Made by a program: the position numbers and the translations under genes. 64,000 bases of DNA, from NCBI GenBank assembly GCA_023435225.1, contig JAEYRX010000002.1:62001-126000 (forward strand), in the 5' to 3' direction. This document shows, piece after piece, positions 1 to 7,690 of the stretch (its first letter is position 1; the number at the start of each line of letters is the position of its first letter). The notes beneath the pieces are model-generated. The model saw nothing but the letters and a program-made list of their open reading frames with translations. It made no database searches and was not told the DNA's origin. Source of the DNA: Bacillota bacterium (GTDB lineage Bacteria > Bacillota > UBA4882 > UBA8346).

Positions 1-191
1 GTTTAATTGTCAAGGCTCTAAAAAAAGCGGGAGATAATCCGGCTAAAATTAGGGATGAGATTGAAAAAACCAAGAATTTTCCGGGTATCGGCGGTATCTT
101 CAACTATTCAGCCGAGAACCATGACGGATTGGATAGTAACTCCTGTGTAATGCTGAAAATTGTTAAGCAGAAATGGACTATTTTGAAGTAA
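1..191 (+). CDS. Branched-chain amino acid ABC transporter, periplasmic-type substrate-binding protein (C-terminal end only)
   Basis: The window opens inside a reading frame (frame 3) that ends with TAA at 189-191 and encodes about 62 residues (LIVKALKKAGDNPAKIRDEI... ending KQKWTILK). The phrases 'GDNPAKIRDEIEKTKNFPGIGG' and 'HDGLDSNSCVMLKI' fit the last strand-helix elements of type I LivJ/LivK substrate-binding proteins, where the C-terminal lobe ends with a '..G..G.. f...g...' loop and a short basic tail. livH starts 24 bases later, so this is the receptor of the same transporter. The start lies outside the window. What is seen: frame and neighbours. Inferred: LivJ/K identity. Confidence 0.8.
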   Translation, partial: LIVKALKKAGDNPAKIRDEIEKTKNFPGIGGIFNYSAENHDGLDSNSCVMLKIVKQKWTILK

Positions 192-215
192 AAAATTAGA
201 TAAAGTAGGTACATC

Positions 216-1085
216 ATGTCAAATTGGTCTGTTTTCTTGCAGTTTCTTTTTAGCGGAATAACTCAGGGCAGCGTTTATGCCTTAATCGCACTGGGATTTA
301 TGGTCATTTATAATTCCAGTGAAATCATTAATTTTGCCCAGGGTGAATTCGTTATGTTGGGAGGGATGTTGGCGGTATCTTTATATGCGGCCGGGATTCC
401 TTTGCCCTTAGCCATATTAATATCAGTACTCACTGTTACTTTGTTCGGAATAGTATTTCAACATCTGACTGTTAATCCCTTGAAAAAAGCTTCCTCCTTT
501 TCCATCATAATGGTTACCATCGGGGCTTCAATATTTATCAGGGGAGGCGCTATGTTAATCTGGGGGAAAGATACTTTTTCACTACCATTATTCTTAACCG
601 GAGCCCCGATTATGATCGGCGGAGCGGTAATTATCCCACATTCGCTGGTAGTAACCGGAACAGCAATTATCTTAATGGCGTTGCTGCATTTATTTTTTAA
701 ATATACCCTAGTTGGACAGGCAATGAGAGCTAGTGCCGTGAACCGCGTTGGGGCTTCCCTCTGCGGTATCAAACCTGGTTGGATGGTTAAACTCTCCTTT
801 GCCATTAGTGCTGCTTTGGCTAGTATCTCCGGTATTATTATTGCTCCAACAAATCTAACCAGTTATGATGTAGGAATTATGCTGGGATTAAAAGGATTTG
901 TGGTGGCGATAATCGGGGGGTTAAACTCTTTTGTCGGTACGATCTGCGGTGGTTTTTTACTTGGAATTATCGAAGCGTTGGGAGCGGGGTTCATTTCATC
1001 ACAGTATAAGAACGCTATCACTTTTTGTTTATTAATTTTAATTTTATTTATTAGGCCCTCCGGGCTTTTTGGGAGAAAGTTGTAA
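216..1085 (+). CDS. livH: Branched-chain amino acid ABC transporter permease LivH
   Basis: 289-residue polytopic inner-membrane protein of the LivH family, usual length for the family, with about eight hydrophobic segments and the conserved N-terminal 'GSVYALIALGFMVIYNSSEIINFAQGEF' type motif followed by the 'AINFAQG' loop that marks LivH permeases. The cytoplasmic coupling region (around residues 165-190, 'GQAMRASAVNRVGASLCGI') contacts the ATPases. It pairs with LivM to form the transmembrane channel for leucine, isoleucine and valine, or a related amino acid or amide. The stop codon overlaps the livM start by one base (TAATG), so the two are translationally coupled. The ATG has a weak AGGT upstream. 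Confidence 0.95.
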   Translation: MSNWSVFLQFLFSGITQGSVYALIALGFMVIYNSSEIINFAQGEFVMLGGMLAVSLYAAGIPLPLAILISVLTVTLFGIVFQHLTVNPLKKASSFSIIMVTIGASIFIRGGAMLIWGKDTFSLPLFLTGAPIMIGGAVIIPHSLVVTGTAIILMALLHLFFKYTLVGQAMRASAVNRVGASLCGIKPGWMVKLSFAISAALASISGIIIAPTNLTSYDVGIMLGLKGFVVAIIGGLNSFVGTICGGFLLGIIEALGAGFISSQYKNAITFCLLILILFIRPSGLFGRKL

Positions 1086-2038
1086 TGAATAATAAATATT
1101 GGTCTCTTTTATTAATGAGTGTTGTTTTATTAATAATACCCTGGATTCTCCCCAACCGTTATTTTTTAAATGTAGCTGTCTTAATAGGTATCTATGTCTT
1201 AATTACTATTGGTTTAAATCTGCTGATCGGTTATGCCGGCCAGATTTCGTTGGGCCATGCCGCTTTCTATGGAATCGGGAGTTATACGGTAGCAATTATT
1301 ACTACTAGATTTAAAGGCGATCATTTGTTGGCCTTAATTGCAGCTCTTTGTTTAGCTGGTCTTATTGCCTGGATTATCGGGAAACCAACCTTAAAGTTAA
1401 AAGGGCACTACCTGGCAATGGCAACATTGGGATTTGGTTTTATAGTCCAGATTTTATTAGAGGAAATGGCTGATTTAACCGGTGGGCCACAAGGAATTAG
1501 CGGCATCCCTAAATTAACCATCATGGGTTTTAAATTCATCAGTGATTTGGAGATTTACTTTTTAGTATGGGGTCTGGTTATTTTTACGCAGTTGATGGTT
1601 GTGAATTTAATCCGCAGTAAAATTGGCCGGGCATTTCTAGCCATTCATACCAATGAAACGGCGGCTGATTCATTAGGAGTTAATACTGCGAGTTTAAAAA
1701 TGACTGTTTTCATAATTAGCGCCGCCTTAGCAGGGTTAGCCGGTGGTTTATACGCGTTTTCCATTAGTTATATTAATCCCGAACCTTTTGGATTCAGTTT
1801 TTCGATTCTCTTAGTTACAATGGTTATTATCGGCGGAATGGGCGACTTATGGGGGCCAATTTTGGGGACAGTAATTTTAGCTGTGATACCGGAATTATTA
1901 CGGGCTTTTAAAGATTTTGATATTTTAATCTATGGATTTATTTTAATTTTAATTATTATTTTCATGCCCAAGGGAATAATTTCCCTCTTTTATCGCGGTT
2001 TTAGTAAATTATCCGCCAGGAGTGCAACTCATGAATGA
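1085..2038 (+). CDS. livM: Branched-chain amino acid ABC transporter permease LivM
   Basis: 317-residue membrane permease of the LivM family, with about ten hydrophobic stretches, the diagnostic 'LNLLIGYAGQISLGHAAFYGIGSY' segment near residues 45-70 and the C-terminal 'VTMVIIGGMGDLWGPILGT' loop. It is the second channel subunit beside LivH. The start ATG overlaps the livH stop, and its own end overlaps the start of livG by eight bases, consistent with a single livHMGF transcript. Nothing unusual is seen; length is normal for the family. The substrate (Leu/Ile/Val, or urea/short amides in related systems) cannot be decided from the permease alone. Confidence 0.95.
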   Translation: MNNKYWSLLLMSVVLLIIPWILPNRYFLNVAVLIGIYVLITIGLNLLIGYAGQISLGHAAFYGIGSYTVAIITTRFKGDHLLALIAALCLAGLIAWIIGKPTLKLKGHYLAMATLGFGFIVQILLEEMADLTGGPQGISGIPKLTIMGFKFISDLEIYFLVWGLVIFTQLMVVNLIRSKIGRAFLAIHTNETAADSLGVNTASLKMTVFIISAALAGLAGGLYAFSISYINPEPFGFSFSILLVTMVIIGGMGDLWGPILGTVILAVIPELLRAFKDFDILIYGFILILIIIFMPKGIISLFYRGFSKLSARSATHE

Positions 2039-2807
2039 ATTTCTACTAAAAATACAGAAGGTCAGTAAACACTTCGGCGGAGTGGCAGCCTTAAGTCAGG
2101 TGGAATTTTCCGTTAAACCCGGACAGATTAAAGGTTTAATCGGGCCAAACGGAGCCGGTAAAACTACCTTATTTAATTTGGTAAGCGGCATCTTTCCTAT
2201 GAGCTCCGGAGATATTTTTTTTCACGGAAAGTCAATTAAGAACATATCTCCTTACAAGATAGCCAGAAAAGGAATAGTTAGGACTTTTCAACATGTCAAG
2301 CTTTTTTCGAATTTATCCGTATTGGAAAATGTAATGGTCGGAGGATTTTCCCGGTCCGGAGCCGGATTATTATCGGTTATATTGGATTTACCAAGGGCTA
2401 TTAACGAAGAATCGGAGTTACGGAATAAAGCTCTTAAAATGTTAAAATTTGTCGGGCTGGAGGAACATATATCTCTTACGGCGTCGGCTTTACCCTTCGG
2501 TCAACAGCGGTTGTTGGAAATTGCCAGAGCGCTTATTACCGGACCGGAATTAATTCTTTTGGATGAACCGGCTGCCGGTTTAAGTATTCCGGAACGGGTT
2601 GCCTTGGCGAAACTGATTAGAGATATCCGGGAGATGGGACTTACTATTTTACTGGTGGAACATGATATGGATCTGGTGATGGATGTTTGTGATGAAATTG
2701 TGGTTTTAGAGTTCGGCAGTAAAATAGCTGAAGGAACTCCCGAAGAGATTCAAAATAATCGCCGGGTTATCGCTGCATACTTGGGAGAGGAGGTCGTAAA
2801 TGCTTAA
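2031..2807 (+). CDS. livG: Branched-chain amino acid ABC transporter ATPase LivG
   Basis: 258-residue ATPase. The Walker A GPNGAGKTT lies at about residues 38-46, the LivG-type signature 'LPFGQQRLLEIARAL' replaces the canonical LSGGQ as usual in this family, and Walker B is 'LILLDEPAAGL' followed by the H-loop 'LLVEHDMDLVM'. I place the start at ATG 2031, which has AGGAG at 2018-2022 and an eight-base spacer; an in-frame GTG nine bases earlier lies too close to that site. It overlaps the end of livM and the start of livF. It powers transport together with LivF. Confidence 0.95.
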   Translation: MNEFLLKIQKVSKHFGGVAALSQVEFSVKPGQIKGLIGPNGAGKTTLFNLVSGIFPMSSGDIFFHGKSIKNISPYKIARKGIVRTFQHVKLFSNLSVLENVMVGGFSRSGAGLLSVILDLPRAINEESELRNKALKMLKFVGLEEHISLTASALPFGQQRLLEIARALITGPELILLDEPAAGLSIPERVALAKLIRDIREMGLTILLVEHDMDLVMDVCDEIVVLEFGSKIAEGTPEEIQNNRRVIAAYLGEEVVNA

Positions 2808-3525
2808 GATAAATAATATAAATGCTTTTTACGGCCAGGCCCAAGCCTTGAAAGATATTTCACTGGAAGTAAATCAGGGGGAGATTGTCACCTTAATCGG
2901 AGCTAACGGAGCGGGCAAAACTACAATTTTAGCTTGTATTACCGGTCTTTTAAAAAGTTGGCATGGTCGGATTGATTTTAGGGACCAAGACCTGTCCAAA
3001 AAAGAACCGGAAGAGATCGTAAAAATGGGGGTTATATTGGTACCGGAGGATCGAGGGTTGTTCGGACCGCTATCAGTAGCAGAGAATCTGACTTTGGGCG
3101 CTTATTTAAGAATTAAAAAAGAAAAGAAGCAAGTAAAAGAAGATTTTAACCGAGTTTTGGATTTATTTCCAATTCTAAAAACCCGTTTAAAACAACCCGT
3201 AGCTACTTTATCAGGGGGACAACAGCAGATGGTGGCAGTGGGCCGGGCTTTTATGGCTAAACCCCAGATTTTGTTATTGGATGAACCCTCATTAGGGCTG
3301 GCTCCATTGGTAATTAGAGAAATTTTTAAAGTTTTAGAGACTTTAAATCAAGACGGTGTTACTATTCTCTTAATCGAACAAAATGCCAATTTGGCATTGC
3401 ATACAGCCCACCGTGGTTATGTGGTTGAAAACGGACATATTTCCATTCAAGGCACATCTCAAGAGTTATTGAATCATAGTTTAATTAAACAGGCTTATTT
3501 AGGGCGTCATAAAACTGAGAATTAG
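2800..3525 (+). CDS. livF: Branched-chain amino acid ABC transporter ATPase LivF
   Basis: 241-residue second ATPase of the transporter with Walker A GANGAGKTT, signature LSGGQQQMVAVGRA, Walker B 'ILLLDEPSLGLAP' and an H-loop 'LLIEQNANLAL' (Q-N in place of H-D, typical of LivF). The start overlaps livG by eight bases, with a GAGGAGG ribosome binding site inside the end of livG. This is the last gene of the operon: a hairpin with a T-run follows 34 bases downstream. Length and motifs are normal. Confidence 0.95.
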   Translation: MLKINNINAFYGQAQALKDISLEVNQGEIVTLIGANGAGKTTILACITGLLKSWHGRIDFRDQDLSKKEPEEIVKMGVILVPEDRGLFGPLSVAENLTLGAYLRIKKEKKQVKEDFNRVLDLFPILKTRLKQPVATLSGGQQQMVAVGRAFMAKPQILLLDEPSLGLAPLVIREIFKVLETLNQDGVTILLIEQNANLALHTAHRGYVVENGHISIQGTSQELLNHSLIKQAYLGRHKTEN

Positions 3526-3558
3526 TTATACACACAAATAATTAAGATTTTCGAAAGC

Positions 3559-3583
3559 AAACCACTAGTAATTGGTGGTTTTT
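3559..3583 (+). terminator. Rho-independent terminator after livF
   Basis: An ACCAC / GTGGT stem around a seven-base loop followed by five T residues, 34 bases after the livF stop. It closes the livHMGF operon. The stem is short and AT-flanked, so termination may be partial. Confidence 0.65.
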
Positions 3584-3762
3584 AAAATTTGGGGTGTTTT
3601 AGTGATCTCAAAGAGCAAGAACTTACTTAAGGGGAGAAAATGTTATGGACATTTAGGTGGAACATTGGGAGAACACATATTTGAATCAATTGGAAGTAAA
3701 TATTGAAAATATGAAAAAGAGAAAGTTTAAGATTTAAAATTGAAAAAATTGGAATAAAATAG

Positions 3763-3796
3763 AAAAACACCCTTGACGATTGGGTGTTTCTATTTT
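3763..3796 (-). terminator. Terminator of speD (minus strand)
   Basis: Read on the minus strand: AAACACCC, a nine-base loop, GGGTGTTT, then a T-rich tail. It lies 20 bases after the speD stop. The stem is symmetrical and can also end weak read-through from the liv operon on the plus strand. The 180 bases between the two terminators (3584-3762) hold no gene that I can see. Confidence 0.75.
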
Positions 3797-3815
3797 ATTC
3801 AGTTTTAAAACGTAA

Positions 3816-4196
3816 CTATGATGCATTTACTTTGAATGATGCATCAGGTCGGCCACGACGGACCAACATCTCATGTACCTGAGTGGGCTGCAATACGTCC
3901 TTCAAAAAGTCAATCGCTTTTTGCGTCATACCACCACCGCAAGTATAAACATCGATAGCTGCATATCCACGTTCCGGATAAGTATGAATTGAAATATGAC
4001 TCTCCGACAAAAGTAGGAGGCCGGTAAAACCCTGGGGATCAAATTTGTAAGATTCTTCACCAAGAATAGTCATCTTGGCATTTAGTGCGGCATGTCTCAA
4101 ACTGCTCATTAGCAGTTCGGCATCATCGAGCTTTTCGAACCGGCATCCCCAGAAATCTGCCAGAACGTGAGCACCTACAGTATCAAAAGTCGACAT
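3816..4196 (-). CDS. speD: S-adenosylmethionine decarboxylase proenzyme (SpeD, prokaryotic class 1B type)
   Basis: 126-residue pyruvoyl enzyme that makes decarboxylated SAM, the aminopropyl donor for spermidine. The self-cleavage site is visible as 'LLSE|SHISIHTYPERGY': the Ser after Glu (about residue 66) becomes the pyruvoyl group, and the His five positions later and the Cys of 'DVYTCGG' match the essential His68 and Cys83 of the Thermotoga enzyme at exactly the same spacing. I start at ATG 4196, with GAGGGG eight bases upstream; an in-frame GTG nine bases earlier is possible. Partner genes speE and speB lie 34 kb away. A minus-strand promoter and a long leader precede it. Confidence 0.95.
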   Translation of the reverse strand: MSTFDTVGAHVLADFWGCRFEKLDDAELLMSSLRHAALNAKMTILGEESYKFDPQGFTGLLLLSESHISIHTYPERGYAAIDVYTCGGGMTQKAIDFLKDVLQPTQVHEMLVRRGRPDASFKVNAS

Positions 4197-4370
4197 TCCC
4201 CTCACCCCTCTTGGATGATTATCTTCTGGTCAGGAAGAACATTTTGACCCATAAGCACCCTGATTTCCCTTTACCCGATGATGCGCTATGGCTCGCCTCG
4301 GGATATATGTTAGATCAGGTGAAATTCAATTAGTACGGGAATTTGTCACGCTCCCCAACGTTTTTGCAAA
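4197..4370 (-). promoter_or_regulatory. Long structured 5' leader of speD (candidate cis-regulatory RNA)
   Basis: A minus-strand promoter predicts a start near 4370, leaving about 170 transcribed bases before the speD ATG. Read on the minus strand the leader contains a hairpin CCCGA ... TCGGG enclosing a GGC/GCC-like inner pairing, and a second hairpin GGTCA ... TGACC about 40 bases before the start. No T-run follows either, so control would be at translation or stability rather than termination. I do not recognise a known SAM or polyamine riboswitch class. The rest of the gap up to cwlD (4407-4525) shows no gene. Confidence 0.35.
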
Positions 4371-4377
4371 CAAAAAT

Positions 4378-4406
4378 ATAATAACAAATATATTTCCGGA
4401 TGTCAA
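4378..4406 (-). promoter_or_regulatory. SigA-type promoter for speD
   Basis: On the minus strand TTGACA (4401-4406), a 17-base spacer and TATTAT (4378-4383). The -35 is perfect and the -10 has one mismatch. It is the only good promoter seen upstream of speD. Confidence 0.7.
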
Positions 4407-4525
4407 TTGTTTAAAACGAAATTTTTGCTTGTAGATTGTTTCTTATTTGTAAATTTTCATAATTCCATTCTTGCTTGAATATTTTGAAGATTAAGGAGTT
4501 CCGAATCTTGGAAGGGTGGGAGTAG

Positions 4526-5260
4526 ATGCGCAATAAGCTTTGGGTTGTTGTTATTAATATGAACGCTCTTTTTTGTTTCATTATTCTTTTTTGTTTGAGT
4601 ATAGGTATTTTTATGTTAAGGGAATCAGCGATATGGATTAATCTTTCTTCATCAGCCTTGATTTCCGGAAAAAAGATTGTCATCGACCCGGGACATGGCG
4701 GAGGTGATCCCGGCGCCAAATCGCCAGTCGGATTATTGGAGAAAAACATTAACCTAGATGTAGCGCTAAGGTTAAAAAAACATCTTTCAAGAGTGGGAGT
4801 ATATTGTATTATGATCCGGGAAACTGATCGTGATTTTTTTGATGCTCCTTATGAAAGTCAACTAAAGAAAAGAAGAGACTTGATCCACCGGACTCAAATG
4901 GCGAATCAAAGTGGAGCCGATTTATTTTTATCAATTCATGCTAATAGTTTTCCCCAAATTATTTACCGTGGCGCCCAAACTTTTTTCAATCCTAAAAACC
5001 AATCTTCCCGAAGACTAGCCCAAGCAGTTCAACATTATTTGGTAAAAAAATTAGGGCCGAATAATCGTCGACCTAAACCGGGAGATTTTAGAGTGCTGAA
5101 CGATATTAAAATGCCGGGAATAACCATCGAAATAGGGTTTCTGTCTAATCCTGAAGAAGCAAGACTATTAAGCGAATCCCAATATCGTGAAAGAATTGCT
5201 GAAGCAATATATCATGGAATTATCGCTTATCTAAGTAATCGAGTACCTGAAAATCATTGA
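4526..5260 (+). CDS. cwlD: Germination-specific N-acetylmuramoyl-L-alanine amidase CwlD
   Basis: 244-residue Amidase_3 protein with one N-terminal membrane segment (about residues 8-30). The zinc ligands are visible: His57 in 'VIDPGHGGGDPGAKS', Glu72, His138 in 'LFLSIHANS', and the catalytic Glu202 in 'ITIEIGFLSN'. In spore formers CwlD removes the peptide from muramic acid as the first step to muramic-delta-lactam in the spore cortex, which lets germination enzymes recognise cortex. Length matches Bacillus CwlD. The start has GGGTGGGAG upstream. Transcribed alone. The alternative is a vegetative amidase, but the short single-domain membrane-anchored form favours CwlD. Confidence 0.88.
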   Translation: MRNKLWVVVINMNALFCFIILFCLSIGIFMLRESAIWINLSSSALISGKKIVIDPGHGGGDPGAKSPVGLLEKNINLDVALRLKKHLSRVGVYCIMIRETDRDFFDAPYESQLKKRRDLIHRTQMANQSGADLFLSIHANSFPQIIYRGAQTFFNPKNQSSRRLAQAVQHYLVKKLGPNNRRPKPGDFRVLNDIKMPGITIEIGFLSNPEEARLLSESQYRERIAEAIYHGIIAYLSNRVPENH

Positions 5261-5302
5261 AAAGGTTGAAAACATGCATAAATTTTAGTGAAAACATTTT
5301 CA

Positions 5303-5372
5303 ACACTGAGACACAGAGAATATTTTCTATTAATTTTCTCCGTGTTTTATTTCCGTGTCTCCGTGCCACGGG
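5303..5372 (+). repeat. Phrase repeat, family 'CACAGAGA / TCTCCGTG'
   Basis: Left arm CACTGAGACACAGAGA and right arm carrying three variants of CTCCGTG, separated by an AT-rich spacer. The arms are imperfect reverse complements. The same phrase family recurs at 39651-39733 and as a fragment near 47480. It lies 40 bases after the cwlD stop. Confidence 0.6.
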
Positions 5373-5467
5373 GTTAAGTTTTTGTATTATAATTAATGGA
5401 TAAAATAAGATGAATTCGCAAAGGAATTTGCTAAGATTTAACGAACGATTATAGACATTATAACTTG

Positions 5468-5584
5468 AGGGATTTTCATAATTAATAAATTATACATTCG
5501 AATACAATATATTGTTAGATACATCTGGGTTGGTCACTATATATTGCATTAGATATCTTAATAAAAGTAATTATGAAACTCCCT
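5468..5584 (+). repeat. Nested palindromic repeat, copy A (upstream of cinA)
   Basis: About 117 bp. The outer arms AGGGATTTTCATAATTA and TAATTATGAAACTCCCT are reverse complements; inside are ACAATATATTG and a second TATATATTG. Four other copies lie at 11739, 14411, 17038 and 58741. This copy ends about 40 bases before the likely cinA start. Confidence 0.8.
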
Positions 5585-5626
5585 GACTTAATAGACATAG
5601 TAACTTAAATGAGGCGGGCGACTAAA

Positions 5627-6880
5627 TTGAAAGCGGAAATTATTTGCATAGGTACGGAATTATTATTGGGACAGATTGTGGATACAAACGCAGCTTTTTT
5701 GGCACGGGAAATTGCCGGCCTTGGGATTGATCTTTATTATAAAGCGACTGTTGGTGATAATTTAAAACGTATTGTCGATACATTAAAAACAGCATGGGAT
5801 AGGGCTGATTTGCTTGTTTTATCCGGAGGTTTGGGACCAACTCAGGATGATCTAACCAGAGAAGCAGTAGCCGGTTTAATAGGTGAAGAACTGGAATTTA
5901 ATGAGGACGCTTGGAGTCAGGTGCAAAATTATTTTAATAAAACTCAGCGTCCGAATGTGGAGAGTAATCGTAGGCAGGCAATGTTCCCCAAGTCGGGACG
6001 GATTATCTCAAATCACTTAGGAACAGCTCCTTGTTTATTGGTGGAAAAAGAGAATCATATTATTATTGCTTTACCGGGCGTTCCACGAGAATTAAAAGGT
6101 GTTTGGGAGGTATCCGTAAAACCATATTTAACTCAAGTTCTAATAAGTGAAAACAGTCCTATTTTGACCTCGCGCTTGATTAAAATGGTGGGAATTGGGG
6201 AGTCGGCGATGGAGGAGCGAATTATTGATCTGATTAATAATCAGACTAACCCAACCATCGCTCCTTATGCCGGAACCGGTGAAGTTATGCTCCGGGTGAC
6301 TGCTAAGGGTTTTAATGAAGATGATAACAAACGTTTGATTGAGGAGACCACTATCCGAATCAGGGAGAGACTGAGTAGTTATATTTATGGTTATGATACC
6401 GATAATTTGGAAACGATGATTGGTAAACTTTTAAAGAGAAATGGTTGGAGTCTGGCGCTGGCTGAGTCCTGTACCGGAGGTTTAATAGCCAATCGGATTA
6501 CCAATATTCCGGGAAGTTCCGATTATTATTTGGGTGGTGTTAATAGTTATAGTAATGAACTTAAGATTAATATAGTCGGGGTGCCGGAGGAGATAATTTC
6601 AACTTATGGCGCCGTAAGCCCGGAGACTGCGGAAGCGATGGCTGAAGGAATAAGAAAGGTTACCAGCGCCGAGGTCGGATTAGCTGCTACCGGAATAGCC
6701 GGCCCTGGTGGAGGAAGCGCTGAAAAACCGGTTGGTTTAGTATATCTGGCGGTGGCTACACCTGAAAAAACTAGAGTGGAGAAAAGAATATTTCCTTTTG
6801 ATCGAATGGGAAACAAAGAAGCGGCAACTCAGGCCGGATTGACGTTGTTGTGGCAAAAGCTGAAATCAGTTGATAGTTAA
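5627..6880 (+). CDS. cinA: CinA family protein (MoCF-like domain plus C-terminal NMN amidohydrolase-like domain)
   Basis: About 417 residues, full length for Firmicutes CinA. The N-terminal MoeA/MogA-like domain starts 'KAEIICIGTELLLGQIVDTNA' and carries 'LSGGLGPTQDDLTREA'; a linker domain follows; the C-terminal CinA domain (about 255-415) has 'LALAESCTGGLIANRITNIPGSSDYYLGGVNSYSN' and 'ATGIAGPGGG'. Related proteins hydrolyse ADP-ribose and/or deamidate nicotinamide mononucleotide; in some species cinA is cotranscribed with recA. I favour the TTG at 5627, whose protein begins MKAEII as in homologues, with GAGGCGGG upstream; the ATG 18 bases earlier sits just after a repeat with no ribosome site. 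recA lies downstream after thpR. Confidence 0.92.
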   Translation: MKAEIICIGTELLLGQIVDTNAAFLAREIAGLGIDLYYKATVGDNLKRIVDTLKTAWDRADLLVLSGGLGPTQDDLTREAVAGLIGEELEFNEDAWSQVQNYFNKTQRPNVESNRRQAMFPKSGRIISNHLGTAPCLLVEKENHIIIALPGVPRELKGVWEVSVKPYLTQVLISENSPILTSRLIKMVGIGESAMEERIIDLINNQTNPTIAPYAGTGEVMLRVTAKGFNEDDNKRLIEETTIRIRERLSSYIYGYDTDNLETMIGKLLKRNGWSLALAESCTGGLIANRITNIPGSSDYYLGGVNSYSNELKINIVGVPEEIISTYGAVSPETAEAMAEGIRKVTSAEVGLAATGIAGPGGGSAEKPVGLVYLAVATPEKTRVEKRIFPFDRMGNKEAATQAGLTLLWQKLKSVDS

Positions 6881-6901
6881 CAGTTTAGAGTTGAAAGTTT
6901 C

Positions 6902-7064
6902 TATTTCGGATTGCAGATTTCGGATTTCGAATTTAAAACCTTTCAAGACCGTTCACTTAAGAGTTTACGACAAATATCTAAGAACTTTGCTGTTTGATTC
7001 CGCAACCTGAAATCCGAAATCTGCAATTATTTAGTTCCGCAATCCGCAATTCGAAATCCGAAAT
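6902..7064 (+). repeat. Phrase repeat, family 'ATTTCGGATT'
   Basis: Left arm (6902-6933) has TTTCGGATT twice with a variant between; right arm (7009-7064) has four variants of the reverse complement AATCCGAAAT. About 75 bases of non-repeated sequence separate the arms. It fills the gap between cinA and thpR, ending just before the thpR ribosome site. A short TTGATAGTT/AACAGTT phrase precedes it at 6866-6898. Confidence 0.65.
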
Positions 7065-7080
7065 AAAATGAGGTAATTAG

Positions 7081-7626
7081 ATGCGGCTTTTTATTGGGGT
7101 TTGGCTTTCGGAAGAGATGAAACAGGAAGTTGTTTATTATATTGATCAGCTTCAAAGGGATTGTTCCGGGTTTAAATGGAGTTCGTCTGATAATCTGCAT
7201 TTTACTTTAAAATTTTTAGGTGAGGTTTCCGGGAATAAGCTTGAAAGTCTTAGCCAGGCCTTAAAATATGCGGCAGCAGAAATTAAGCCATTTAGACTTA
7301 CATTAGGGACGGTAGGCTCCTTTCCAGCTAAAGGAATCCCCCGAATTCTTTGGCTGGACGTTAATCAAGGAAAAGCTGAACTAGTTAAATTAGCGGAGTC
7401 AGTTGAAAAAAGCTGTTTAAACAAAGGATTTGATAAGAATGATAAGCCTTTTAAAGCTCATTTGACAATTGCCAGGGCTAAAAATGAGCAGTCGGGAATT
7501 AATTTTTCTAAAAAACCTTATTTATTTGAAAGTCAAACTTTAATAACCGGATTTTCATTAATAGAGAGCTGTTTGTATCCAACCGGACCGATTTATCATA
7601 CATTAGAAAATTATATTTTTATTTGA
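7081..7626 (+). CDS. thpR: RNA 2',3'-cyclic phosphodiesterase (LigT/ThpR, 2H family)
   Basis: 181 residues, the family length. The two HxT motifs of the 2H phosphoesterase fold are present: 'LHFTLKFLGE' (His40) and 'AHLTIARAK' (His127), which would form the active site for opening 2',3'-cyclic phosphates. GAGGTAATT precedes the ATG. The stop codon overlaps the -35 box of the recA promoter. cinA-thpR-recA is a common gene order in Clostridia. The biological RNA substrate is not known for this family. Confidence 0.9.
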   Translation: MRLFIGVWLSEEMKQEVVYYIDQLQRDCSGFKWSSSDNLHFTLKFLGEVSGNKLESLSQALKYAAAEIKPFRLTLGTVGSFPAKGIPRILWLDVNQGKAELVKLAESVEKSCLNKGFDKNDKPFKAHLTIARAKNEQSGINFSKKPYLFESQTLITGFSLIESCLYPTGPIYHTLENYIFI

Positions 7627-7651
7627 CAGTTTTTTATCTCTTTGATATACT
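7623..7651 (+). promoter_or_regulatory. SigA promoter of recA
   Basis: TTGACA (7623-7628), 17-base spacer, TATACT (7646-7651). A near-consensus promoter whose -35 overlaps the thpR stop codon. A LexA-like box lies six bases downstream. Confidence 0.88.
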
Positions 7652-7656
7652 GGAGC

Positions 7657-7670
7657 AGAACACACGTTTG
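7657..7670 (+). promoter_or_regulatory. LexA (DinR) box at the recA transcription start
   Basis: AGAACACACGTTTG matches the Firmicutes SOS operator CGAACRNRYGTTYC at the whole core GAAC-N4-GTTT, with only the two outermost bases off. Its place right after the -10 box suits repression of recA by LexA. No lexA gene lies in this window. Confidence 0.75.
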
Positions 7671-7690
7671 GTGAAATGAGGGGTTGAAAA

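Noticed and set aside
458..805. Antisense frames over livH, recA, rny, the OPT gene and others
   Set aside because: They lie fully inside well-supported genes in other frames and lack ribosome sites and recognisable domains.
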